Assembly (NCBI RefSeq): GCF_051401765.1
Contig: NW_027480422.1
Coordinates: 14,340,001 to 14,404,000, forward strand
Length of the DNA stretch: 64,000 nt
Direction of reading: 5' to 3'
Origin: Calliopsis andreniformis
Taxonomy: Eukaryota; Arthropoda; Insecta; Hymenoptera; Andrenidae
Part shown: positions 26,723 to 39,935 of the stretch, in pieces
Layout: every line of letters begins with the position of its first letter
Position numbering within the stretch: position 1 is the stretch's first letter
Program-made: the position numbers and the translations under genes
Notes under the pieces: generated by a model
What the model was told of the DNA's origin: nothing
Seen by the model: the letters and a program-made list of their open reading frames with translations, nothing else
Databases searched by the model: none

Positions 26723-28714
26723 GAAAACAACGCCAGACGCGTAAAATGCAATAAAAACACAACAGCTTTTCCATCGTATAAAAGGTATAATTGCAACCAA
26801 TGTGAAAGTAATGGTCATTTCTACGTTCCGGGCAACATAGGCTTCATTCTTGGACATTGCCCCACCGAATCGAAAGGTTAGGGCCCAAGAAGTCAAGGCC
26901 AGAAGCATAAAATAAAACAAAATTACAACAGTTTTTCAATCGTATAAAACGAATTATTGCAACCAGTATGAAAGTTATGGTCATTTCTACGTTCCGGGCA
27001 ACCTAGGCTTCAATCTAGAGTGTTGCTCCACCACATCGAATAGAAACGGCATTAGAAGTTAAAGCCAGAAACATGAAATACAATAAAAATACAAGTGTTT
27101 TTCCATCGAATAACAGGAATAATTGCAACCAGTGTGAAAGTGATGGTCATTTGTACGTTCCGGGCAACCTAGGCATCACTCTGGGGCGTTGCTCCACCAG
27201 ATCCAATAGTTAGAGCCTAAGAAGTCAACGCAAGGAGCACTAAATACAAAACAAATACAACAGTTTTTCCATCGTATAAAACGAATAATTGCAACCATTC
27301 TGAAAATAATGGCCATTTCTGCGCTCCGGGCATGCTAGGCTTCACTCTGGGGCGTTGGTCCATCAGATTCAATAGTTAGGGCTTAAGAAGTCAACGCCAG
27401 AAGCATAAAGTACAATAAAAATCCAAAAGTTTGTCCATCGTATAACAGGAATAATTGCAACCAGTGTGGAAGATATGGTCATTTCTACGTTCCGGGCAAC
27501 CTAGGCTTCACTCTAGGGCGTTGCTCGACCACATCAAATAGCTATGGCCTTAGAAGTCAACGCCAGATGCATTAAATACAATATAAACACAACGGCTTTT
27601 CCACCGTATAACAGGAATAATTGCAAGCAGTGTGAAAGGTATGGTCATTTCTACGTTCCGGGCAACCTAGGCTTCACTCTAGGGCGTTGCTCCACCAGGT
27701 CGAATAGTTAGGGCCTTAGAAAACAACGCCAGACGCGTAAAATGCAATAAAAACACAACAGCTTTTCCATCGTATAAAAGGTATAATTGCAACCAATGTG
27801 AAAGTAATGGTCATTTCTACGTTCCGGGCAACATAGGCTTTATTCTTGGACGTTGCCCCACCGAATCGAAAGGTTAGGGCCTAAGAAGTCAAGGCCAGAA
27901 GCATAAAATAAAAGAAAATTACAACAGTTTTTCAATCGTATAAAACGAATTATTGCAACCAGTATGAAAGTTATGGTCATTTCTACGTTCCGGGCAACCT
28001 AGGCTTCAATCTAGAGTGTTGCTCCACCACATCGAATAGAAACGGCATTAGAAGTTAAAGCCAGAAACATGAAATACAATAAAAATACAAGAGTTTTTCC
28101 ATCGAATAACAGGAATAATTGCAACCAGTGTGAAAGTGATGGTCATTTCTACGTTCCGGGCAACCTAGGCATCACTATAGGGCGTTGGTCCACCAGATCC
28201 AATAGTTAGAGCCTAAGAAGTCAACGCCAGGAGCACTAAATACAAAACAAATACAACAGTTTTTCCATCGTATAAAACGAATAATTGCAACCATTCTGAA
28301 AATAATGGCCATTTCTGCGGTCCGGGCATGCTAGGCTTCACTCTGGGGCGTTGGTCCATCAGATTCAATAGTTAGGGCCTAAGAAGTCAACGCCAGAAGC
28401 ATAAAGTACAATAAAAATCCAAAAGTTTGTCCATCGTATAACAGGAATAATTGCAACCAGTGTGGAAGATATGGTCATTTCTACGTTCCGGGCAACCTAG
28501 GCTTCACTCTAGGGCGTTGCTCGACCACATCGAATAGCTATGGCCTTAGAAGTCAACGCCAGATGCATTAAATACAATATAAACACAACGGCTTTTCCAC
28601 CGTATAACAGGAATAATTGCAACCAGTGTGAAAGTGATGGTCATTTCTACGTTCCGGGCAACCTAGGCTTCACTCTAGGGCGTTGCTCCACCAGGTCGAA
28701 TAGTTAGGGCCTTA
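26723..28714 (+). repeat. Six-monomer HOR, two tandem units of 996 bp
   Basis: GAAAACAACGCCAGACGCG occurs at 26723, 27719 and 28715, a spacing of exactly 996 (6 x 166). The two complete units differ at roughly a dozen bases by eye, for example GCTCC/GGTCC near 27192 and 28188. A third unit begins at 28715 but diverges within about 50 bp (TAACGGG in place of TAAAAGG). The identity begins a little upstream, in the monomer starting near 26620. Confidence 0.92.
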
Positions 28715-28764
28715 GAAAACAACGCCAGACGCGTAAAATGCAATAAAAACACAACAGCTTTTCC

Positions 28765-29100
28765 ATCGTATAACGGGAATAATTGCAAGCAGTGTGAAAG
28801 TGATGGTCATTTCCACGTTACTGGCAACCTAGGCTTCACTCTTAGGCGTTGGTCCACCAGATCCAATAGTTAGGGCCTAAGAAGTCAACGCCAGAAGCGC
28901 CAAATACAAAATAAATACAACAGTTTTTCCATCGTATATAACGAATAATCGCAAACAGTGTGAAGGTAATGGTCATTTCTACGTTCCGGGCAACCTAGGC
29001 TTCACTCTAGAGCGTTGTTCCACCAGATCGAATAGTTAGGGCCTTAGAAGTCAACGCCCGAAGCATAAAATACAAAATAAATAGAACAGTTTTTCCATTG
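28765..29100 (+). repeat. Two-monomer segment copied at 35898-36233
   Basis: The shared rare string CATTTCCACGTTACTGGC, then CTCTTAGGCG, then GAAGCGCCAAATAC gives an offset of 7133 (43 monomers less 5). In both places it follows a monomer beginning GCCAGACGCG or GCCCGAAGC and ending in TAACGGG. Confidence 0.82.
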
Positions 29101-30744
29101 TATAAATCGAATAATTGCAACCAGTGTGAAAGTTATGGTCATTTCTACGTTCCGGGCAACCGAGGCTTAACTGTAGGGCGTTGGTACACCAGAACGCATA
29201 GTTCGGGACTTAGAATCTAACGCCAGAAGCATAAAATACAATAAAAACGCTACACTTCTTCCATCGTATAACCGGAATAATTGCAACCGGTGTGAAGGTA
29301 CAGGTCATTTCTACGTTCCGGGCAACCTAGGTTTCGCTCTAGGGCGTCATTCCACCAGATCGTTTAGTTAGGGCCTAAGAATTCAACGCCAGAAGCACCA
29401 AATACAAAATAAATACAACAGTTTTTCCATCGTATAAAACGAATAATTGCAACCAGTGTGAAAGTAATGGTCATTTCTACGTTCCGGGCAACCTAGGCAT
29501 CACTATAGGGCGTTGGTCCACCAGATCCAATAGTTAGGGCCTAAGAAGTCAACGCCAGAAGCACCAAATACAACACAAATACAACAGTTTTTCCATCGTA
29601 AAAACGAATAATTGCAACCAGTGTGCAAGTAATGGTGATTTCTACGTTCCGGGCAACCTAGGCATCACTCTTGGGCGTTGTTCCACCAGATCGAATAGTT
29701 GGGGCCTAAGACGTCAACGCCTTAAGCATAAAATACAATATAAATACAACAGTTTTTCCATCGTATAAAACGAATACTTGTAACCAGTATGAAAGTTATG
29801 GTCATTTCTACGTTCAGGGCAACCTAGGCTTGACCCTAGTGCGTTGCTCCACCAGATAGAATAGTTAGGGCCTAAGAAGTCAACGCCAGAAGCATAAAAT
29901 ACGATATATGTACAACAGATTTTCCATCGTATATTATGTATATTTGCAAACAGTGTGAAAGTAAAGGTCATTTCTACGTTCCGGGCAACCTAGGCTTAAC
30001 TGTAGGGCGTTGCTCCACCAGATCGAATAGTTAGGGCCTTAGAAGTCAACGCCCGAAGCATGAAATACTAAATAAATAGAACAGTTTTTCCATTGTATAG
30101 AACGAATAATTGCAACCAGTGTGAAAGTACTGGTCATTTCTACGTTCCGCGCAACCTAGGTTTCGCTCTAGGGCGTTGCTCCACCACGTCGAATGGTTAG
30201 GGCCTTAGAAGTCAACGCCAGAAGCATAAAATACAATATAAATACAAAAGTTTTTCCACTGTATAATATGAATACTTGCAAACAGTGTGGAAGTAAAGGT
30301 CATTTCTACGTTCCGGGCAACCTAGGCTTCACCCTAGGGCGTTGCTCCAGCAGATCGAATAGTTAGGGCCTATGAAGTCAACGCCAGAAGCATAAAATAT
30401 AATATAAATACAACAGTTTTCCTACCGCATAACAGGAATAATTGCAACCAGAGTGAAGGTGATGGTCATTTCTCCGTTCCGGGCAACCTAGGCTTCACTC
30501 TAGGGTGTTGCTCCACCAGATCGAATAGCTACGGACTTAGAAGTCAACGCCAGAAGCATAAAATAAAATAAAAATACTACAGTTTTTCCATCGTATAAAA
30601 GGAATAATTGCAACTAGTATGAATGTTATGGTCATTTCTACGTTCCGCGCAACCTAGGCTTCACACTAGGGCGTTGCTCCACCAGGTCGAATAGTTGGGG
30701 CCTTAGAAAACAACGCCAGACGCATAAAATACAATATAAATACA
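29101..30744 (+). repeat. Monomeric satellite
   Basis: Ordinary monomers. The monomer from 29379 is almost identical to that at 20084 (offset 9295), including GGCATCACTATAGGGCG. No short HOR period is visible. Confidence 0.75.
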
Positions 30745-31668
30745 ACAGTTTTTCCACCGTATAAAAGGAATAATTGCAACCAGTGTGAAATTAATGGTCA
30801 TTTCTACGTTCCGGGCAACCTAGACCTCACTCTTGGGCGTTGCTCCATCACATCGAATAGCTGCGGCCTTAGAAATCAACTCCAGAAGCTTAAAATACAA
30901 TATAAATACAACAGCTTTTCCATCGCATAAAATGAATGATTGCAAACAGTGTGAAAGTTATGGTCATTTCTACTTCCCGTGCAACCTAGGCTTAACTCCA
31001 GGGTGTTGTTCCACCAGATCGAATAGTTAGGGACTTTGAATACAACGCCAGAAGCATAAAATACAATAAAAATGCAACAGGTTATCCAACGTATAACAGG
31101 AAAGCTGCAACCAGTGTGAAAGTACTAGTCATCTCTATGTTCCGGGTAACCTAGGCTTCACTCTAGGGCGTTCCTCCACCAGATCGAATAGCTAGGGACT
31201 TAGAATTCAACGCCAGAAGAATAAAATACAACATAAGTATAACAGTTTTTCCATCGTATAAAATGAATAATTGCAAGCAGTGTGAAGGTAATGGTCATTT
31301 CTACGTTCCGGGCAACCTATGCTTCACTCTAGGGCGTTTCTCCACCACATCTAATAGCTGCGGCCTTAGAAGTCAACGCCAGAAGCATAAAATACAATAT
31401 AAATACAACAGTTTTTCAATCGTATAACAGGAATAATTGCAAACAGTGTGAAAGTAAAGGTCATTTCTACGTTCCGGGCATCCTAGGCTTCACTCTAGGG
31501 AATTGCACCACCACATCGAATAGCTACGGCCTTAGAAGTCAACGCCATAACTATAAAAAACAATATAAATACAACAGTTTTAGCATTGTATAAAATGAAT
31601 AATTGCAAACAGTGTGGATGTAATGGTCATTTCTACTTTCCGGGCAACCTAGGCTTCACTCTAGAACA
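30745..31668 (+). repeat. 5.6-monomer segment copied at 34395-35318
   Basis: The offset is 3650 (22 monomers less 2). Shared markers are GAAATCAACTCCAGAAGC, CTACTTYCCGTGCAACC, the short AACAGGAAAGCTGC monomer and GAACATAACAACATAAG-like variants. It overlaps the first unit of the seven-monomer HOR. Confidence 0.87.
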
Positions 31669-33380
31669 TTGCTCCACCAGATCGAACAGTTAGGGCCTAA
31701 GAAGACAACTCCAGAAGCATGGAATACAATATAAATACAACAGCTTTTCCATCGTATGTAATGTATATTTGCAAACAGTGCAAAAGTAAAGGCCATTTCT
31801 ACGTTCCGGGCAACCTAGGCTTCACTCTAGGGCGTTGTTCCACCAGATCGAATAGTTAGGGCCTAAGAAGTCAACGCCAGAAGCATAAAATACAATATAA
31901 ATACAACAGCTTTTCCATCGTATATAATGTATATTTGCAAACAGTGTGAAAGCAAAGGTCATTTCTACGTTCCGGGCAACCTAGGCTTAACTGTAGGGCG
32001 TTGCACCACCAGATTGAATAGTTAGGGCCTTAGAAGTCAACGCCCGAATCATGAAATACAAAATCAATAGAACAGTATTTTCATTGTATAGAACGAATAA
32101 TTGCAACCAGTGTTAAAGTTATGGTGATTTCTACGTTCCGGGCAACCTTGGCTTAACTCCAGGGCGTTTCTCCACCAGATCGAATAGTTAGGGACTTTGA
32201 ATACAACGTCAGAAGCATAAAATACAATAAAAATGCAGCAGGTTTTCCAACGTATAACAGGAAAGCTGCAACCAGTGTGAAAGTACTAGTCATCTCTATG
32301 TTCCGGGTAACCTAGGCTTCACTCTAGGGCGTTCCTCCACCAGATCGAATAGCTAGGGACTTAGAATTCAACGCCAGAAGAATAAAATACAACATAAGTA
32401 TAACAGTTTTTCCATCGTATAAAATGTATAATTGCAAGCAGTGTGAAGGTAATGGTCATTTCTACGTTCCGGGCAACCTATGCTTCACTCTAGGGCGTTT
32501 CTCCACCACATCTAATAGCTGCGGCCTTAGAAGTCAACGCCAGAAGCATAAAATACAATATAAATACAACAGTTTTTCAATCGTATAACAGGAATAATTG
32601 CAAACAGTGTGAAACTAAAGGTCATTTCTACGTTCCGGGCATCCTAGGCTTCACTCTAGGGCATTGCACCACCACATCGAATAGCTACGGCCTTAGAAGT
32701 CAACGCCATAACTATAAAAAACAATATAAATACAACAGTTTTAGCATTGTATAAAATGAATAATTGCAAACAGTGTGGACGTAATGGTCATTTCTACTTT
32801 CCGGGCAACCTAGGCTTCACTCTAGAACATTGCTCCACCAGATCGAATAGTTAGGGCCTAAGAAGACAACGCCAGAAGCATAAAATACAATATAAATACA
32901 ACAGCTTTTCCATCGTATGTAATGTATATTTGCAAACAGTGCAAAAGTAATGGCCATTTCTACGTTCCGGGCAACCTAGGCTTCACTCTAGGGCGTTGTT
33001 CCACCAGATCGAATAGTTAGGGCCTAAGAAGTCAACGCCAGAAGCATAAAATACAATATAAATACAACAGCTTTTCCATCGTATATAATGTATATTTGCA
33101 AACAGTGTGAAAGCAAAGGTCATTTCTACGTTCCGGGCAACCTAGGCTTAACTGTAGGGCGTTGCACCACCAGATCGAATAGTTAGGGCCTTAGAAGTCA
33201 GCGCCCGAATCATGAAATACAAAATCAATAGAACAGTATTTTCATTGTATAGAACGAATAATTGCAACCAGGGTTAAAGTTATGGTGATTTCTACGTTCC
33301 GGGCAACCTTGGCTTAACTCCAGGGCGTTTCTCCACCAGATCGAATAGTTAGGGACTTTGAATACAACGTCAGAAGCATA
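31020..33380 (+). repeat. Seven-monomer HOR, two tandem units of 1161 bp
   Basis: GGACTTTGAATACAACG occurs at 31031, 32192 and 33353, a spacing of exactly 1161. This is 7 x 166 less one base; the missing base lies in the shared AGGAAAGCTGC variant of AGGAATAATTGC. The unit contains the GCCATAACTATAAAAAAC monomer (31544 and 32705) and two TATATTTGCAAACAG monomers. Pieces of the unit recur at 34395-35318 and 37120-37460. Confidence 0.92.
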
Positions 33381-33680
33381 AAATACTATAAAAATGCAAC
33401 AGTTTTTCCATTGTATAACAGGAATAACTGCAACCAGTGTGAAAGTACTGGACCTTTCTACGTTCCGGGTAACCTAGGCTTCACTCTAGGGCGTTGCTCC
33501 ACCAGATCGAATAGCTAGGGACTTAGAATTCAACGCCTGAAGAGTAAAATACAACATAAGTACAACAGTTTTACCATCGTATAAAATGAATAATCGCAAA
33601 CAGTGTGAAGGTAATGGTCATTTCTACGTTCCGGGCAACCTAGGCTTCACTCTAGGGCGTTTCTCCACCAGATCGAATAG
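33353..33680 (+). repeat. Two-monomer segment copied at 36339-36666
   Basis: The offset is 2986 (18 monomers less 2). Shared markers are AATACTATAAAAATGCAA, GTACTGGACCTTTC and CAGTTTTACCATCG. Differences are few, including GAAGAGTAAAA against GAAGAATAAAA. Confidence 0.82.
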
Positions 33681-34394
33681 TTAGGGCCTAAGAATTCAAC
33701 GCCAGAAGCATAAAATACAATATAAATGCAACAGTTTTTCCCTTGTATAACAGGAATAATTGCAACCAGTGTGAAAGCTATGGTCATTTCTACATTCCGG
33801 GCCACCTAGGGTTGACTGTAGGGCGTTGCTCCACCACATCGAATAGCTACAGCCTTAGAATTCAACGGCTGAAGCATAAAATACAAAATAAATACAACAG
33901 TTTTTACATCGTATAGCCAGAATAATTGCCACCAGTGTGAAAGTGATGGTCACTTCTTCATTCCGGGCAACCTAGGCTTCACTCTAGGGCGTTGCTCGAC
34001 TACATCGAATAGATATGGCCTTAGAAGTCAATGCCAGAAGCATTATATACAATATAAATACAACAGCTTTTCCACCGTATAACAGGAATAATTGCAAACA
34101 GTGTGAAAGATATGGTCATTTCTACGTTCCTGGCAACCTAGGCTTCACTCTAGGCCGTTGCTCGACCACATTGAATAGCTATGGCCGTAGAAGTCAACGC
34201 CAGAAGCATTAAATACAATATAAATACAACAGCTTTTCCACCGTATAACAGGAATAATTGCAACCAGTACGAAAGTTATGGTCATTTCTACGTTCCGGGC
34301 AACCTAGGCTTCACCCTAGGGCGTTGCTCCACCAGATCAAATAGTTAGGGCCTAAGAAGTCAACGCCAGAAGCGTAAAATACAATATAAATACA

Positions 34395-37300
34395 ACAGTT
34401 TTTCCATCGTATAAAAGGAATAATTGCAACCAGTGTGAAATTAATGGTCATTTCTACGTTCCGGGCAACCTAGACCTCTCTCTTGGGCGTTGCTCCATCA
34501 CATCGAATAGCTGCGGCCTTAGAAATCAACTCCAGAAGCTTAAAATACAATATAAATACAACAGCTTTTCCATCGCATAAAATGAATGATTGCAAACAGT
34601 GTGAAAGTTATGGTCATTTCTACTTTCCGTGCAACCTAGGCTTAACTTCAGGGTGTTGTTCCACCAGATCGAATAGTTAGGGACTTTGAATACAACGCCA
34701 GAAGCATAAAATACAATAAAAATGCAACAGGTTTTCCAACGTATAACAGGAAAGCTGCAACCAGTGTGAAAGTACTAGTCATCTCTATGTTCCGAGTAAC
34801 CTAGGCTTCACTCTAGGGCGTTCCTCCACCAGATCGAATAGCTAGAGACTTAGAATTCCACGCCAGAAGAATAAAATACAACATAAGTATAACAGTTTTT
34901 CCATCGTATAAAATGTATAATTGCAAGCAGTGTGAAGGTAATGGTCATTTCTACGTTCCGGGCAACCTATGCTTCACTCTAGGGCGTTTCTCCACCACAT
35001 CTAATAGCTGCGGCCTTAGAAGTCAACGCCAGAAGCATAAAATACAATATAAATACAACAGTTTTTAATCGTATAACAGGAATAATTGCAAACAGTGTGA
35101 AAGTAAAGGTCATTTCTACGTTCCGGGCATCCTAGGCTTCACTCTAGGGCATTGCACCACCACATCGAATAGCTACGGCCTTAGAAGTCAACGCCATAAC
35201 TATAAAAAACAATATAAATACAACAGTTTTAGCATTGTATAAAATGAATAATTGCAAACAGTGTGGATGTAATGGTCATTTCTACTTTCCGGGCAACCTA
35301 GGCTTCACTCTAGGGCGTTTCTTCACCACATCGAATAGCTACGGCCCTAGAAGTCAACGCCTGAAGCATAAAATATAATATAAATACAACAGTTTTTCCA
35401 TCGTATAACAAGAATAGTTGCAACCAGTGTGAAAGTGATGGTCATTTCTACGTTCCGGGCAACCTAGGCTTCACTCTAGGGCGTTCCTCCACCAGATCGA
35501 ATAGCTAGGGACTTAGAATTCAACGCCAGAAGAATAAAATACAACATAAGTATAACAGTTTTTCCATCGTATAAAATGTATAATTACAAGCAGTGTGAAG
35601 GTAATGGTCATTTCTATGTTCCGGGCAACCTAGGCTTCACTCTAGGGCGTTGCTCGACCACATCGAATAGCTATGGCCTTAGAAGTCAACGCCAGATGCA
35701 TTAAATACAATATAAACACAACGGCTTTTCCACCGTATAACAGGAATAATTGCAAGCAGTGTGAAAGGTATGGTCATTTCTACGTTCCGGGCAACCTAGG
35801 CTTCACTCTAGGGCGTTGCTCGACCACATCGAATAGCTATGGCCTTAGAATTCAACGCCCGAAGCATTAAATACAATAAAAATGCAACAGCTTTTCCATC
35901 GCATAACGGGAATAATTGCAAGCAGTGTGAAAGTGATGGTCATTTCCACGTTACTGGCAACCTAGGCTTCACTCTTAGGCGTTGGTCCACCAGATCCAAT
36001 AGTTAGGGCCTAAGAATTCAACGCCAGAAGCGCCAAATACAAAATAAATACAACAGTTTTTCCATCGTATATAACGAATAATCGCAAACAGTGTGAAGGT
36101 AATGGTCATTTCTACGTTCCGGGCAACCTAGGCTTCACTCTAGAGCGTTGCTCCACCAGATCGAATAGTTAGGGCCTTAGAAGTCAGCGCCCGAAGCATA
36201 AAATACAAAATAAATAGAACAGTATTTTCATTGTATAGAACGAATAATTGCAACCAGTGTTAAAGTTATGGTCATTTCTACGTTCCGGGCAACCTTGGCT
36301 TAACTCCAGGGCGTTCCTCCACCAGATCGAATAGTTAGGGACTTTGAATACAACGTCAGAAGCATAAAATACTATAAAAATGCAAAAGTTTTTCCATTGT
36401 ATAACAGGAATAACTGCAACCAGTGTGAAAGTACTGGACCTTTCTACGTTCCGGGTAACCTAGGCTTCACTCTAGGGCGTTGCTCCACCAGATCGAATAG
36501 CTAGGGACTTAGAATTCAGCGCCTGAAGAATAAAATACAACATAAGTACAACAGTTTTACCATCGTATAAAATGAATAATCGCAAACAGTGTGAAGGTAA
36601 TGGTCATTTCTACGTTTCGGGCAACCTAGGCTTCACACTAGGGCGTTTATCCACCAGATCGAATAGTTAGGGACTTTGAATACAATGCCAGAAGCATAAA
36701 ATACAATATAAATACAACAGTTTTTCCCTTGTATAACAGGAATAATTGCAACCAGTGTGAAAGCTATGGTCATTTCTACTTTCCGGGCAACCTGGGCGAC
36801 ACCAGGGGGCGTTGCTCCACCACATCCAATAGTTAGGACCTAAGAAGTCAACGCCAGAAGCATAAAATACAAAATAGATACAACAGTTATTCCCTTGTAT
36901 AACAGGAATAATTGCAACCAGTGTGAAAGGTATGGTCATTTCTACGTTCCGGGCAACCTGGGCTTCAGTCTAGGACGTGGTTCCCCCAGATCGAATAGCT
37001 AGGGCCTAAGAAGTCAACGCCAGAAGCATAAACTGCAATATAAATACAACAGTTATTCCCTTGTATAACAGGAATAATTGCAACCAGTGTGAAAGGTATG
37101 GTCATTTCTACGTTCCGGGCAACCTATGCTTCACTCTAGGGCGTTGCTCCACCACATCTAATAGCTGCGGCCTTAGAAGTCAACGCCAGAAGCATAAAAT
37201 ACAATATAAATACAACAGTTTTTCAATCGTATAACAGGAATAATTGCAAACAGTGTGAAAGTAAAGGTCATTTCTACGTTCCGGGCATCCTAGGCTTCAC

Positions 37301-37460
37301 TCTAGGGCATTGCACCACCACATCGAATAGCTACAGCCTTAGAAGTCAACGCCATAACTATAAAAAACAAGATAAATACAACAGTTTTAGCATTGTATAA
37401 AATGAATAATTGCAAACAGTGTGGATGTAATGGTCATTTCTACTTTCCCGGCAACCTAGG
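34395..37460 (+). repeat. Mosaic of pieces from the 6- and 7-monomer HORs
   Basis: The order of borrowed pieces is: 34395-35318 from the seven-monomer HOR lineage; about 35650-35870 from the GATGCATTAAATAC / CAACGGCTTTTCC monomers of the six-monomer HOR region (about 27530-27700); 35898-36233 from 28765-29100; 36339-36666 from 33353-33680; and 37120-37460 again from the seven-monomer lineage. Each junction is in register with the 166-bp monomer. Confidence 0.8.
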
Positions 37461-39830
37461 CTTCACTCTAGGGCGTTGCTCCACCACATCGAATATGTAT
37501 GGCCTTAGGGGTCAACGCCAGAGGCATAAAATACAAAATAAATACAACAGTTTGTCCATCGTATAACAAGAATAGTTGCAACCAGTGTGAAAGTGATGGT
37601 CATTTCTACATTCCGGGCAACCTAGGCTTCACTCTAGGGCGTTGCTCCACCAGATCGAATAGTTAGGGCTTTAGAAGTCAATGCCAGAAGCATAAAATGC
37701 AATATAAATACAACAGTTTTTCCACCGTATAATATGAATAATTGCAAACAGTGTGGAAGTAATGGTCATTTCTACGTTCCGGGCAACCTAGGCTTCACTC
37801 TAGGGCGTTGCTCAACCACATCGAATAGCTACGGCCCTAGAAGACAACGCCATAACTATAAAATACAATATAAATACAACAGCTTTTCCATCGTATATGA
37901 TGTATATTTGGAAACAGTGTGAAAGTAAAGGTCATTTCTACGTTCGGGGCAACCTAGGCTTCACTCTAGTGCGCTGCTCCACCAGATCGAATAGTTAGGG
38001 CTTTAGAAGTCAACGCCAGAAGCATAAAATACAATATAAATACAACAGTTTTTCAATCGTATAACAGGAATAATTGCAAACAGTGTGAAAGATATGGTCA
38101 TTTCTACGTTGCGGGCATCCTAGGCTTCACTCTAGGGCATTGCTCCACCACATCGAATAGTTACGGCCTTAGAAGTCAACGCCATAACTATAAAAAACAA
38201 TATAAATACAACAGTTTTTCCATTGTATAAAATGAATAATTGCAAACAGTGTGGAGGTAATGGTCATTTCTACTTTCCGGGCAACCGAGGCTTCACTCTA
38301 GGGCGTTTCTCCACCACACCGAATAGCTACGGCCCTAGGAGTCAACTCCTGAAGCATAAAATATAATATAAATACAACAGTTTTTCCATCGTATAACAGG
38401 AATAATTGCAACCAGTGTGAAGGTAATGGTCATTTATACGTTCCGGGCAACCTAGGCTTCACTCTAGGGCGCTGATCCACCAGATGGAATAGTTAGGGCC
38501 TTAGAAGTGAACGCCGGCAGCATAAAGTACAGTATAGATAAATAAGTTTTTCCATTGTATTGCAGGAATAATTGAATCTAGTTGGATAGTAATGGTCATT
38601 TCTACATTCCGGGAAACCTTGGCTTCACTGTAGGGCGTTGCTCCACCAGATCGAATAGCTAGGGCCTCAGATGTCGACTCCAGAAGCATAAAATACAATA
38701 AAAATACAACAGTTTTTCCATCGTATAGCATGACTAATTGCAACCAGTGTGAAAGTAATGGACATTTCTACGTTCCGGGCAACCTAGGCTTCACTCTATT
38801 GCGTTGCTCCACCAGATTGAATAGTTAGGGCCTTAGAAAACAACTCCAGACTCATAAAGTACAATATAAATACAACAGCTTTTCCATCGTATAAAATGAA
38901 TAATTGCAACCAGTATGAAAGTTATGGTCATTTCTACGTTCCGGACAACCTAGGCTTCACCCTAGGCCGTTGCTCCACCAGATCGAAAAGTTAGGGCCTA
39001 AGAAGTCAACGCCAGAGGCATAAAAAACGATATATGTACAACAGTTTTTCCACCGTATAAAACGGATAATGGCAAGCAGTGTGAAAGCAATAGCCATTTC
39101 TACTTTCCGGGCATCCTAGTCTTAGCTCTAGGGCGTTGCTCTACCAGATCGAATAGCTACGGCCTTAGAAGTCAACGCCAGGAGCATTAAACACAATATA
39201 AATACAACAGCTTTTCCATCGCATACCAGGAATAATTGCAACCAGTGTGAAAGTAATGACCACTTCTACGTTCCGGGCAAACTCGACATAACTCTGAGGC
39301 ATTGCACCACCAGATGGAATAGCGAGGGCCCTAGAAGACAACGCCAGAAGCATAAAATACAATAAAAATCTAACAGTTTTTCAGTCGTATAACAGGAATA
39401 ATTGGATCAGAGTGACGGTAATGGTCATTTCTACGTCCCGGGCAACCTAGGCTGCACTCTAGTGCGTTGCTTCACCAGATCGAATAGCTAGGGCCTTAGA
39501 AGTCAACGCGAGAAGCATAAAATACAATACAAGTGCAACAGCTTTTCCATCGTATAACAGGAATAATTGTAACCAGTGTGTAAGATATGGACATTACTAC
39601 GTTCCGGGCAACCTAGGCATCACTCTAGAGAGTTGCTCCACCACATCGAGTAGCTACGGCCTTAGTAGTCAACGCCAGAAGCATAAAATACAATATAAAT
39701 ACAACAGTTTTTCCCTTGTATAACAGGAATAATTGCAACCAGTGTGAAGGGTATGGTCATTTCTACGTTGCGGGCATCCTAGGCTTCACTCTAGGGCGTT
39801 GCTCCACCACATCGAATAGCTACGGCCTTA
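37461..39830 (+). repeat. Monomeric satellite
   Basis: Ordinary monomers. The two-monomer string TTTTTCAATCG followed by GCCATAACTATAAAAAAC recurs at about 38050-38330, as at 37230-37460 and 40975-41230. Around 38500-38640 and 39000-39320 the monomers are more diverged than average. No foreign insert is seen. Confidence 0.72.
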
Positions 39831-39935
39831 GAAGTCAACGCCTGAAGCATAAAATATGATATAAATACAACAGTTTTTGCATCGTATAACTTCATTCTAG
39901 GGCATTGCTCCACCACATCGAAAGCTGCGGCCTTA
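39831..39935 (+). repeat. Truncated monomer, 105 bp
   Basis: The GAAGTC landmark at 39831 is followed by the next at 39936, only 105 bp later. The sequence runs normally to GTATAAC (monomer position about 60) and jumps to TTCATTCTAGGGC (position about 121), removing about 60 bp, including the conserved TTCTACGTTCCGGGC block. One further base is missing in ATCGAAAGC. It is the only large within-monomer deletion I found in the window. Confidence 0.93.

Noticed and set aside
39831..39935. Transposon or integration scar at the shortened monomer
   Set aside because: No extra sequence, target-site duplication or terminal repeat is present. It is a simple internal deletion.
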